From Streptomyces sp. T39 (lineage in GTDB: Bacteria; Actinomycetota; Actinomycetes; Streptomycetales; Streptomycetaceae): 35,747 nucleotides of DNA. Each line of letters starts with the position of its first letter. Position 1 is the stretch's first letter. The notes beneath the pieces were generated by a model. It made no database searches and had not been told where the DNA came from. It worked only from the letters and a program-made list of their open reading frames with translations. Shown here piece after piece: positions 8,756-15,918 of the stretch. The translations under genes and the position numbers were made by a program. The stretch is from contig NZ_RDBP01000012.1 in the NCBI RefSeq assembly GCF_008042045.1, positions 2,038,395-2,074,141 on the forward strand, in the 5' to 3' direction.

Positions 8756-9955
8756 ATGAGCCAGACACCGCCGCCGCACCCCGCACCGCCACGCGCCCGG
8801 GCCGAGATCGATCTCGCCGCGCTGCGCGCCAACGTCCTTGCGCTGCGGGCCCGTGCGCCGCACTCCGCCCTGATGGCCGTGGTGAAGTCGGACGCGTACG
8901 GCCACGGCATGGTGCCCTGCGCCCGGGCCGCCCTCGACGCCGGGGCCGGGTGGCTCGGCACGGCGACGCCGCAGGAGGCGCTGGCGCTGCGCGCGGCCGG
9001 CATCGGCGGCCGGATCATGTGCTGGCTGTGGACCCCGGGCGACCCGTGGCGCGCGGGCATCGAGGCCGACCTCGACATGTCCGTGAGCGGCCTGTGGGCG
9101 CTGCGCGAGGTCACCGCCGCGGCACGGGAGGCCGGCCGGCCCGCCCGGATCCAGCTCAAGGCCGACACCGGCCTCGGCCGCAACGGCTGCCAGCCCGCCG
9201 ACTGGCCCGCCCTGGTCGCCGCCGCCCGTTCCGCCGAGGACGAGGGCCTGGTCACGGTCACCGGCCTGTGGTCGCACTTCGCCTGCGCCGACGAGCCGGG
9301 GCACCCCTCGATCGACCGGCAGCTGCATCTCTTCCGGGACATGGTCGACCACGCCGAGAAGGCCGGTGTGGAACCGGAGGTGCGGCACATCGCCAACTCC
9401 CCGGCCACGCTCACCCTGCCGGAGTCCCACTTCGACCTCGTCCGGACCGGCATCGCGATGTACGGCGTCTCCCCGGCCCCCGAACTGGGCACCTCCGCCG
9501 AGCTCGGCCTGCGGCCCGTGATGACGCTCGCCGCGTCCGTCGCCCTGGTCAAGCACGTGCCCGCCGGTCACGGGGTCGGCTACGGGCACCACTACGTCAC
9601 CGACGCGGAGACGACCCTCGGTCTGATCCCGCTCGGTTACGCCGACGGCATCCCCCGGCACGCCTCCGGCCGCGGGCCGGTTCTCGTCGGCGGCGGCTGG
9701 CACCGGGTCGCCGGCCGGGTGGCCATGGACCAGTTCGTGGTCGATCTCGGCGGGCAGACGGTCGACGAGGGGACCGAGGCGCTGCTCTTCGGCCCGGGCG
9801 ACCGGGGCGAGCCGACCGCGGAGGACTGGGCGCAGGCCGCGGGGACGATCGGGTACGAGATCGTCACGCGGATCGGGGCGAGGGTGCCGCGCGTCCATCT
9901 CCACGAGCAGCCCCACGACCCGGGCCACGCGCGGCCGGCAGTCGTCGACGAGTAG
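8756..9955 (+). CDS. alr: Alanine racemase
   Basis: PLP-dependent racemase producing D-alanine for peptidoglycan, 399 aa. The PLP lysine is Lys44 in AVVKSDAYGHG, where most family members have KADAYGHG. The opposite-face catalytic tyrosine is Tyr276 in GVGYGHHY. LKADTGLGRNG, HIANSPA and RTGIAMYG are also typical. The ATG at 8756 gives MSQTPPPHPAPPRARAEIDL, matching the normal family start at AEIDLAAL. The same frame is open upstream through the repeat array, but that extension is low-complexity and not expected in the protein. A GAGACT hexamer seven bases upstream may be the -10 of a leaderless transcript. Confidence 0.97.
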   Translation: MSQTPPPHPAPPRARAEIDLAALRANVLALRARAPHSALMAVVKSDAYGHGMVPCARAALDAGAGWLGTATPQEALALRAAGIGGRIMCWLWTPGDPWRAGIEADLDMSVSGLWALREVTAAAREAGRPARIQLKADTGLGRNGCQPADWPALVAAARSAEDEGLVTVTGLWSHFACADEPGHPSIDRQLHLFRDMVDHAEKAGVEPEVRHIANSPATLTLPESHFDLVRTGIAMYGVSPAPELGTSAELGLRPVMTLAASVALVKHVPAGHGVGYGHHYVTDAETTLGLIPLGYADGIPRHASGRGPVLVGGGWHRVAGRVAMDQFVVDLGGQTVDEGTEALLFGPGDRGEPTAEDWAQAAGTIGYEIVTRIGARVPRVHLHEQPHDPGHARPAVVDE

Positions 9956-9965
9956 GAGAGGCACG

Positions 9966-11189
9966 GTGAGCGAGACCAGCACGGGGGACGCCGTCGTGGC
10001 CGCCGCGGCGGCCACGGGCGCCTGGCGCAGGGCGGGAGGCGTCGCCGGCACGGCCATAGGCGTCGTCGCCGCCGGCGCGGCGGCCGGTGTGGCGCTGGAG
10101 CGGCTCACCGTGGGCCGGGGCATGCGCAAGAAGGCCCGGCTCGCGCTGGACGCCACCGGCCCGTACGGGTCCCTGCGCGGCGTGCCCGGCACGGCGGTGG
10201 CCGACGACGGGACCGAGCTCCACTACGAGGTCGAGGACGTCGACCCCCAGGTGGCCGCTCCGCGCCGCCGGCGGCTGTTCGGACGCAAGTCGCCCGCGCC
10301 GGTCACCGTGGTCTTCAGCCACGGCTACTGCCTCGGCCAGGACTCCTGGCACTTCCAGCGGGCGGCCCTGCGGGGTCTGGTGCGCACGGTCTTCTGGGAC
10401 CAGCGCAGTCACGGGCGTTCGGCACGGGGCGCCGCGCAGTCCGGCCCCGACGCCGTGCCGGTCTCCATCGACCAGCTCGGCCGGGACCTGAAGGCCGTGA
10501 TCGACGCGGCGGCGCCCGAGGGCCCGCTGGTGCTCGTCGGCCACTCCATGGGCGGCATGACGATGATGGCGCTCGGTGCGCACTACCCCGAGCTGGTGCG
10601 CGAGCGGGTGGCCGCCGCCGCCTTCGTCGGGACCTCGGCGGGCCGTCTCGGCGAGGTCAACTACGGACTGCCGGTGGCGGGCGTCAACGTGGTGCGCCGG
10701 GTGCTGCCCGGGGTACTGCGGGCGCTCGGCTCCCAGGCGGAACTGGTGGAGCGCGGGCGACGGGCGACGGCGGACCTCTTCGCCGGGCTGATCAAGCGGT
10801 ACTCGTTCTCGTCGAGGGATGTGGACCCGGCCGTGGCGCGGTTCGCGGAGCGGCTGATCGAGTCGACGCCGATCGACGTGGTCGCCGAGTTCTACCCGGC
10901 GTTCACCGAGCACGACAAGTCCGCCGCCCTGCCGGTCTTCGCCGGCCTGCCCGTCCTCGTCCTCGCGGGGGACAAGGACCTGGTCACGCCGACCGCGCAC
11001 AGCGAGGCCATCGCGGACCTGCTGCCCGAGGCCGAGCTGGTCATCGTGCCCGACGGCGGCCACCTGGTGATGCTGGAGCATCCGGAGGCCGTGACCGACC
11101 GGCTGGCGGACCTGCTCGTGCGAGCCGGGGCCGTGCCGGCAGCGGCTAACGTTGGCACGTATGGAAGCACTGCACAGCCCGGGGGCTGA
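9966..11189 (+). CDS. Membrane-anchored alpha/beta hydrolase
   Basis: A 407-aa alpha/beta-hydrolase-fold protein with an N-terminal hydrophobic segment (about residues 22-45, Ala/Gly/Val-rich) that probably anchors it to the membrane. The nucleophile elbow is GHSMGGM with Ser194. The acid is likely the Asp in LAGDKDLVTP, and the histidine lies in PDGGHLVMLEHP, so the triad looks complete. HGYCLGQDSW gives the oxyanion-hole region. The GTG start has an AGGAGAGG ribosome site. It starts ten bases after alr and its end overlaps tsaE by about 29 bases, so alr-hydrolase-tsaE is likely one operon. Substrate unknown; lipid or ester hydrolysis is plausible. Confidence 0.92.
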   Translation: MSETSTGDAVVAAAAATGAWRRAGGVAGTAIGVVAAGAAAGVALERLTVGRGMRKKARLALDATGPYGSLRGVPGTAVADDGTELHYEVEDVDPQVAAPRRRRLFGRKSPAPVTVVFSHGYCLGQDSWHFQRAALRGLVRTVFWDQRSHGRSARGAAQSGPDAVPVSIDQLGRDLKAVIDAAAPEGPLVLVGHSMGGMTMMALGAHYPELVRERVAAAAFVGTSAGRLGEVNYGLPVAGVNVVRRVLPGVLRALGSQAELVERGRRATADLFAGLIKRYSFSSRDVDPAVARFAERLIESTPIDVVAEFYPAFTEHDKSAALPVFAGLPVLVLAGDKDLVTPTAHSEAIADLLPEAELVIVPDGGHLVMLEHPEAVTDRLADLLVRAGAVPAAANVGTYGSTAQPGG

Positions 11190-11682
11190 ACCGGCCGTCC
11201 GTTCCGCCCGTGTGTCCGTCGAATCGCCGCAGCGGATGCAGGACCTGGGGCGCTCCCTCGCCAAGCTGCTGCGCCCCGGTGACCTGGTGATGCTCACCGG
11301 TGAACTGGGCGCCGGCAAGACGACCCTGACGCGCGGCCTGGGCGAGGGGCTGGGGGTGCGCGGCGCCGTGACCTCCCCGACCTTCGTGATCGCGCGGGTC
11401 CACCCGTCCCTGACGGGCGGCCCGGCGCTGGTCCACGTCGACGCGTACCGGCTGGGCGGGGGCCTCGACGAGATGGAGGACCTCGACCTCGACGTGTCGC
11501 TGCCGGAGTCGGTGGTGGTCGTGGAGTGGGGCGACGGCAAGGTGGAGGACCTGACCGACGACCGGCTGCACGTGCTGATCCACCGGGTCACGGGGGACAC
11601 GGACGACGAACACCGGGACGTGACGCTCCGCGGTCACGGGGCCCGGTGGGCCGGGGTGGACCTGGAGTCGGCCACGGCCTGA
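11161..11682 (+). CDS. tsaE: tRNA threonylcarbamoyladenosine biosynthesis ATPase TsaE
   Basis: TsaE is the ATPase that works with TsaB and TsaD in making t6A37 on tRNAs reading ANN codons. The 173-aa protein has Walker A GELGAGKTT (residues 47-55), TSPTFVIARVHP and the LVHVDAYRLGG motif, all typical. ATG 11161 overlaps the hydrolase gene by 29 bases. A TTG at 11152 would add three residues. TAACGT at 11147-11152 lies eight bases before the ATG and could give a near-leaderless transcript. tsaB and tsaD lie 1-3 kb downstream, separated by a small gene and a minus-strand gene. Confidence 0.96.
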   Translation: MEALHSPGAEPAVRSARVSVESPQRMQDLGRSLAKLLRPGDLVMLTGELGAGKTTLTRGLGEGLGVRGAVTSPTFVIARVHPSLTGGPALVHVDAYRLGGGLDEMEDLDLDVSLPESVVVVEWGDGKVEDLTDDRLHVLIHRVTGDTDDEHRDVTLRGHGARWAGVDLESATA

Positions 11683-11789
11683 TCCGGGGCGTCCGGGGGC
11701 GTGATCGGGACAGGCGCGCCGTACGTTCCGACAAGACGTCGGGAAAATGTTGCGCGGCCCGCCTCACGCGTGATGACATGGTGCGGAGA

Positions 11790-11810
11790 GCTGGTTAGGT
11801 TCACCTAACC
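11790..11810 (+). promoter_or_regulatory. Iron-box-like palindrome (candidate DmdR/IdeR operator)
   Basis: GGTTAGGTTCACCTAACC at 11793-11810 is an 8-bp inverted repeat around TC. Against the IdeR/DmdR consensus recalled as TTAGGTTAGGCTCACCTAA, the 19-mer 11790-11808 agrees at about 15 positions, including the whole TTAGG...TCACCTAA half. The TAGGTT inside could serve as a -10, so repressor binding would block it. It lies 33 bases before the small gene at 11843. Confidence 0.55.
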
Positions 11811-11842
11811 AAGGCGGCCCCCGGAGCCCCCAGGAGGCGTTG

Positions 11843-12049
11843 ATGCCGGCATCCGAGCGCGCAGCACAGTCCGCACAGCCCCGTCAGCCGTCCCCGTCCG
11901 CGGGGTCCTCCCCGTCGCCCGCTCCGCTGTCGATGCGCGATCTGCTGGCCTCGTGCGCCGCGGCGAGCGCCGTGTCGACACCGCCGCGCGACGTGCCCCG
12001 TGCACCGGTGCGGCACGGCGACCGGACGCCGCGGCAGGACGCCGCGTAG
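11843..12049 (+). CDS. Small hypothetical protein downstream of an iron-box-like site
   Basis: A 68-aa protein I cannot assign to a function. It opens with a Ser/Pro/Ala-rich, probably disordered region. The core LSMRDLLASCAAASAVSTPP (about residues 30-50) has a short amphipathic helix and a single cysteine. A basic tail (RHGDRTPRQDAA) follows. The ATG has a strong AGGAGG site five bases upstream, which is unusual in this window and argues the gene is real. I recall similar short proteins near tsaE in other Streptomyces. The palindrome upstream suggests iron-dependent control, which is inference only. A hairpin (12068-12096) follows. Confidence 0.7.
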   Translation: MPASERAAQSAQPRQPSPSAGSSPSPAPLSMRDLLASCAAASAVSTPPRDVPRAPVRHGDRTPRQDAA

Positions 12050-12067
12050 CCGGGGCGTCCGATTCGT

Positions 12068-12096
12068 ACAGCCGTCCCCTTACGGGTACCGGCTGT
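12068..12096. terminator. Hairpin between convergent genes
   Basis: ACAGCCG at 12068-12074 pairs with CGGCTGT at 12090-12096, with further CCC/GGG pairing inside the loop. It sits between the convergent 68-aa gene and the L,D-transpeptidase-like gene and could stop both. Confidence 0.45.
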
Positions 12097-12155
12097 CCCG
12101 GTCCGTCAGGGGGGCATGCGGGCCCGCCCGGACCGGGCGGGGTGGCGACGACGGC

Positions 12156-12758
12156 CTACGGGACGACGACGACCTTCGCGCCGATCGCCGCGAACTTCCA
12201 CATCGCGTCCCCGTCGGCCCGCTTCATCCGGACCCCGCCCGTCTTCTTGGAGGGGTCGGGGCTGGCCATCGAGCCGTCCACCGCCGCACTGAAGCCGATG
12301 GAGACGCCGCCGACGGTCGCGAAGCGCACGACGTGCTCGATCGGGGTGCCGTCCGAGCCGGGGACCTTGCCGGAACGGGAGGTGACCGCGTAGGTGCCGG
12401 GCTTCGGGTGCACCGTCGAGGGCATGACGGCGAAGGTGCGGGGCTCGCCCTTCGCGTCCACCAGCCATACGCGCCGGTCTGCGAGCGCGTACACCACCCG
12501 CACGCCGGTGCCCGAGTCGGCCGGGACGGCGAGCGGGTCCGCCGGCTCGGCCTCGGGGCTCCCGGAGGCGCTGACGGTCGGGGCGGCGCTCTGCGAGCTG
12601 GGGGCGGCGAGATTGTCGGGGACGTTCGCCGAGGCCTGATAGGCGAGGAACCCGACGGCCGCCAGCGCGGCCGCCGTGAGCCCGGCCACGAGTCCCGAGC
12701 TGCTGCGTGCCACCGTGCCCACCCTTCGCATCCGTGTTCCGGTCGTCGTCCCGGTCAC
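12156..12758 (-). CDS. Degenerate L,D-transpeptidase-like exported protein
   Basis: A 200-aa (GTG 12758) or 191-aa (ATG 12731) protein. One N-terminal hydrophobic helix (GLVAGLTAAALAAVGFLAYQ) is followed by a Ser/Pro/Ala-rich linker and a C-terminal domain of about 110 residues. That domain resembles YkuD L,D-transpeptidases: RRVWLVDAKGEPRTFAVMPS, then PKPGTYAVTSRSGKV, VRFATVGGVSIGFSAAVDGS and KKTGGVRMKRADGDAMW. In active enzymes the last block reads S-x-G-C-[VI]-R with catalytic Cys, preceded by a conserved HG. Here Val replaces the Cys and no matching His is seen. It may bind peptidoglycan without crosslinking. The family call is by pattern, so moderate. Confidence 0.7.
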   Translation of the reverse strand: MTGTTTGTRMRRVGTVARSSSGLVAGLTAAALAAVGFLAYQASANVPDNLAAPSSQSAAPTVSASGSPEAEPADPLAVPADSGTGVRVVYALADRRVWLVDAKGEPRTFAVMPSTVHPKPGTYAVTSRSGKVPGSDGTPIEHVVRFATVGGVSIGFSAAVDGSMASPDPSKKTGGVRMKRADGDAMWKFAAIGAKVVVVP

Positions 12759-12817
12759 GGTGACGTTAGCAGCAGCCGTCCCGTTCGACGGGCACCGTGC
12801 CCCTCCCCCGGGAGCCG

Positions 12818-12830
12818 TAGGCTGTTTGCG
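12818..12830 (+). promoter_or_regulatory. Leaderless -10 element of tsaB
   Basis: TAGGCT at 12818-12823 is followed by six bases and the GTG of tsaB. This is the same hexamer and spacing as at glmS, with no ribosome site. It suggests a separate promoter for tsaB-rimI-tsaD. Confidence 0.55.
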
Positions 12831-13483
12831 TGCTCTTGCTCGCCATGGATACCGCCACTCCCGCCGTCACCGCCGCCCTCCACGACGGCACGTCCGTCGT
12901 CGCCGAGTCCAGCCGGGTGGACGCCCGCCGGCACGGGGAGCTGCTGCTGCCCGCCGTCGACCGCGTCCTCGCCGAGGCCGGGGTGGAGCTCGCCGCCGTC
13001 ACCGGCCTCGTCGTCGGCGTCGGCCCGGGACCGTACACCGGCCTGCGCGTCGGCCTGGTGACGGCGACGACCTTCGCCTCGGCGCTGGGGATCCCCGTCC
13101 ACGGGGTGTGCACGCTGGACGGACTCGCGTACGCCTCCGGCATCGACGGCCCGTTCGTGGTGGCCACCGACGCGCGCCGCAAGGAGGTCTACTGGGCCCG
13201 CTACGACGACGCCCGTACCCGGGCGACCGACGCGGCCGTGGACCGCCCGGACGACATCGCCGAGCAGGTCGCGGGCCTGCCGGCGGTCGGCGCCGGTGCG
13301 GTGCTCTACCCGGGGACCTTCCCGGACGCCCGCGGCCCCGAGCACGTCAGCGCGGCGGCGCTCGCTGCGCTGGCCGCCGAGCGGCTGCGCGCGGGCGCGG
13401 AGTTCCTGCCCCCGCTGCCCCTGTACCTGCGCCGCCCCGACGCGCAGGTCCCCAAGAACTACAAGGTGGTCACCCCCAGGTGA
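12830..13483 (+). CDS. tsaB: tRNA threonylcarbamoyladenosine biosynthesis protein TsaB
   Basis: TsaB is the ASKHA-fold partner of TsaD in the t6A-forming complex and lacks its metal site. The 217-aa protein shows MDTATPAVTAAL at the start, RRHGELLLPAVDRVL, and the family hallmark VGVGPGPYTGLRVGLVTA, followed by LGIPVHGVCTLDGLA. Length is normal. Its TGA overlaps the rimI GTG in GTGA, so the two are coupled. The start is GTG without a ribosome site. Confidence 0.96.
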   Translation: MLLLAMDTATPAVTAALHDGTSVVAESSRVDARRHGELLLPAVDRVLAEAGVELAAVTGLVVGVGPGPYTGLRVGLVTATTFASALGIPVHGVCTLDGLAYASGIDGPFVVATDARRKEVYWARYDDARTRATDAAVDRPDDIAEQVAGLPAVGAGAVLYPGTFPDARGPEHVSAAALAALAAERLRAGAEFLPPLPLYLRRPDAQVPKNYKVVTPR

Positions 13484-13965
13484 GCGCCGCCGTCCTGCGC
13501 GAGATGCGCTGGTGGGACCTGGAACCGGTGCTGGAGCTGGAGCACGAGCTGTTCCCGGAGGACGCCTGGTCGCCGGGGATGTTCTGGTCCGAGCTCGCCC
13601 ACTCCCGCGGCCCGCGGGCCACCCGCCGCTACGTGGTCGCCCACACCGCCGGCCGGATCGTCGGCTACGCGGGACTCGCGGCGGCCGGCGGGCTCGGCGA
13701 CGTGCAGACCATCGCCGTCGAGCGCGGCCAGTGGGGCACCGGGCTCGGCGCACGGCTGCTGACCGACCTGCTCCAGCACGCCACCGCCTTCGAATGCGAA
13801 GAGGTCCTGCTCGAAGTGCGCGTGGACAACACCCGGGCCCAGAAGCTCTACGAACGCTTCGGCTTCGAGCCCATCGGCTTCCGCCGCGGCTACTACCAGC
13901 CCGGCAACATCGACGCCCTCGTCATGCGACTGACCGTACAAGGAACAGAGACCACTGATGGCTGA
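13480..13965 (+). CDS. rimI: Ribosomal-protein-alanine N-acetyltransferase, GNAT family
   Basis: A 161-aa GNAT acetyltransferase, classically acetylating the N-terminus of ribosomal protein S18. The acetyl-CoA pyrophosphate-binding motif is [13 protein letters not shown]. The C-terminal [23 protein letters not shown] block and GYYQPGN segment are typical of RimI. The start GTG overlaps the tsaB stop, and the gene's end overlaps tsaD by eight bases. The tsaB-rimI-tsaD order is widespread in bacteria and supports the name. Actinobacterial members may have broader substrates. Confidence 0.94.
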   Translation: MSAAVLREMRWWDLEPVLELEHELFPEDAWSPGMFWSELAHSRGPRATRRYVVAHTAGRIVGYAGLAAAGGLGDVQTIAVERGQWGTGLGARLLTDLLQHATAFECEEVLLEVRVDNTRAQKLYERFGFEPIGFRRGYYQPGNIDALVMRLTVQGTETTDG

Positions 13966-15058
13966 CGAACCGCTCGTACTCGGCATCGAGACCTCCTGCG
14001 ACGAGACCGGCGTCGGCATCGTCCGCGGCACGACCCTGCTCGCCGACGCCATCGCCTCCAGCGTCGACACCCATGCCCGCTTCGGCGGCGTGGTGCCCGA
14101 GATCGCCTCGCGCGCCCATCTGGAGGCGATGGTCCCGACCATCGAGCGCGCCCTGAAGGAGGCCGGTGTCGGCGCCCGCGACCTCGACGGCATCGCGGTC
14201 ACGGCGGGGCCCGGGCTGGCGGGCGCGCTGCTGGTCGGCGTCTCGGCGGCCAAGGCGTACGCGTACGCCCTCGGGAAGCCGCTCTACGGGGTCAACCACC
14301 TCGCGTCGCACATCTGCGTGGACCAGCTGGAGCACGGCCCGCTGCCCGAGCCGACGATGGCCCTGCTCGTCTCCGGCGGCCACTCCTCGCTGCTGCTCGC
14401 CCCCGACATCACGGCCGACGTCCGCCCCATGGGCGCGACGATCGACGACGCGGCGGGGGAGGCGTTCGACAAGATCGCCCGGGTGCTGGACCTCGGCTTC
14501 CCCGGCGGCCCGGTGATCGACCGGCTGGCCCGGGAGGGCGACCCGCGGGCCATCGCCTTCCCGCGCGGGCTGAGCGGGGCGAAGGACCCGGCCTACGACT
14601 TCTCCTTCTCCGGCCTGAAGACGGCCGTGGCGCGCTGGATCGAGGCGAAGCGGGCGGCGGGCGAGGAGGTCCCGGTCCGGGACGTGGCGGCGTCCTTCCA
14701 GGAGGCGGTCGTCGACGTGCTCACCCGCAAGGCCGTGCGGGCCTGCAAGGACGAGGGCGTCGACCACCTGATGATCGGCGGCGGCGTGGCGGCCAACTCC
14801 CGGCTGCGCGCGCTCGCCGAGGAGCGGTGCGAGCGGGCCGGCATCCGGCTGCGGGTGCCGCGGCCGAAGCTGTGCACCGACAACGGGGCGATGGTCGCCG
14901 CCCTGGGCGCCGAGATGGTCGCGCGCAACCGTCCGGCCTCGGACTGGGAGCTGTCGGCGGACTCCTCCCTGCCGGTGACCGAGTCCCATGTGCCGGGCGG
15001 TCACCACCACGGCCACGACCACGTCCACGAGGTGAGCAAGGAGAACCTGTACCCGTGA
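13958..15058 (+). CDS. tsaD: tRNA N6-adenosine threonylcarbamoyltransferase TsaD
   Basis: The catalytic subunit that moves the threonylcarbamoyl group onto A37 of tRNA. The 366-aa protein has the start [25 protein letters not shown], and the metal-binding His114 and His118 in [37 protein letters not shown] and CTDNGAM follow. An extra His-rich tail, [13 protein letters not shown], lies beyond the normal domain end. The ATG lies inside the end of rimI. Its stop overlaps the GTG of the 85-aa gene behind it. Confidence 0.97.
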   Translation: MADEPLVLGIETSCDETGVGIVRGTTLLADAIASSVDTHARFGGVVPEIASRAHLEAMVPTIERALKEAGVGARDLDGIAVTAGPGLAGALLVGVSAAKAYAYALGKPLYGVNHLASHICVDQLEHGPLPEPTMALLVSGGHSSLLLAPDITADVRPMGATIDDAAGEAFDKIARVLDLGFPGGPVIDRLAREGDPRAIAFPRGLSGAKDPAYDFSFSGLKTAVARWIEAKRAAGEEVPVRDVAASFQEAVVDVLTRKAVRACKDEGVDHLMIGGGVAANSRLRALAEERCERAGIRLRVPRPKLCTDNGAMVAALGAEMVARNRPASDWELSADSSLPVTESHVPGGHHHGHDHVHEVSKENLYP

Positions 15059-15312
15059 CGGTCGTCGCGCTGATGTGGGAGGCCCGGGCGGCCGACGGCC
15101 GGGGGCCCGAACTGCTGGAGTGGGCCCGCTCCCGGGAGCTGGCCCGTGACCCCCTGCGCCGCGAGACGCTGCGGGCGCCGGGGGACAGGGTGCTGGTCAT
15201 CACGTGGTGGGAGGCGCCGGACACGGCCGCCGAGCTGCCCGAGCTGCCCGAGCCGGCGGCGGACCTGATCACCCGGCCGGTCCACCGCTGGCGCTTCGAG
15301 TCGCTCGGCTGA
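15055..15312 (+). CDS. Hypothetical 85-aa protein coupled to tsaD
   Basis: An 85-aa protein of unknown function. It begins [23 protein letters not shown], contains [13 protein letters not shown], and ends [12 protein letters not shown]. Beta-alpha-beta alternation and the Trp-rich strand recall small ferredoxin-like (dimeric alpha-beta barrel) proteins, but I see no diagnostic motif. The GTG overlaps the tsaD stop as GTGA, so translation is coupled to tsaD. Third-position GC bias matches its neighbours, and a palindromic hairpin region follows, which supports a real gene. Confidence 0.75.
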   Translation: MTVVALMWEARAADGRGPELLEWARSRELARDPLRRETLRAPGDRVLVITWWEAPDTAAELPELPEPAADLITRPVHRWRFESLG

Positions 15313-15528
15313 CGGGCACCGCCGCGCGGCGCCGCGCGGCGGGCCGCCCGGGACGGGGCCACCAGGGGCCGCGACGCGACGCGCCACGCCGTCCCCGAGC
15401 GGCGGGCCCGGCCATCCGGAAAGAATTCCGCGAGAATCCTCGCCGCCCGTGTCGATCCGGCGGTCCGCCGTTCGACGCAGGGGTGAGAGCGGGGAACGGT
15501 CCCGCCCGCGCACGATGGAGGAGTCACC
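15313..15528 (+). other. Intergenic region with hairpin and ECF42-type promoter
   Basis: At 15321-15340 the decamer GCCGCGCGGC is repeated head to tail. Each copy is self-complementary, so it can form a strong hairpin and may end the tsaB-tsaD transcript. The rest is relatively A-rich around 15419-15440 and then carries the promoter motif listed separately. No gene is seen. Confidence 0.55.
15450..15476 (+). promoter_or_regulatory. Candidate ECF42 promoter of the DGPF-sigma pair
   Basis: TGTCGA at 15450-15455 and CGAC at 15473-15476 are separated by 17 bases. From memory, promoters recognised by ECF42 sigma factors have TGTCGA at -35 and CGA/TC at -10. The DGPF gene starts about 50 bases downstream and the ECF42 sigma gene follows it, so this would be an autoregulatory promoter. 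Confidence 0.6.
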
Positions 15529-15885
15529 ATGCCGCGCTTCCTTTCGATGATCCGCATCGACGAGAACGAGATGGCCGGAGCCGAGTTCCCGGAAGGGTTC
15601 GACGAGCGGATGGGCAGTCTGCTGGAGGAGATCACCAAGGCCGGCGTCATGCTGGACACGGCGGGGCTGATGCCCACGTCCCAGGGCACCCGGGTGAGCT
15701 GGTCCGGCGGCAAGGTGTCGTACACCGACGGTCCCTTCACCGAGACCAAGGAGGTCGTCGGCGGCTACGCCCTGATGCAGTGCAAGGACATGCCCGAGGC
15801 CGTCGAGTGGGCCCGGCGCTTCCTCGAGGTCCACCCCGCCGACTGGTCGGTGACCTGCGAGGTCCGCGAGATCCAGGCGGACTGA
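15529..15885 (+). CDS. YCII/DGPF-domain protein
   Basis: A 118-aa single-domain protein of the YCII-related DGPF family, fold of the dimeric alpha-beta barrel type. The diagnostic block is YTDGPFTETKEVVGGYALMQ in the centre, and MPRFLSMIRIDE forms the first strand. The biochemical activity of the family is unsettled. Genes of this family are regularly found next to ECF42 sigma factors and are their likely targets, and here the sigma gene begins 33 bases after the stop. Start ATG with a GGAGG site upstream. Confidence 0.92.
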   Translation: MPRFLSMIRIDENEMAGAEFPEGFDERMGSLLEEITKAGVMLDTAGLMPTSQGTRVSWSGGKVSYTDGPFTETKEVVGGYALMQCKDMPEAVEWARRFLEVHPADWSVTCEVREIQAD

Positions 15886-15918
15886 GTTTGCCCCCGCACG
15901 GGGCGGCTGCTCTGATGG

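Noticed and set aside
12118..12141. Second hairpin CCCGCCCGG-A-CCGGGCGGG near the L,D-transpeptidase-like stop
   Set aside because: A one-base loop cannot form. The inner pairs would have to open, leaving a modest stem, and the hairpin at 12068 is more convincing.
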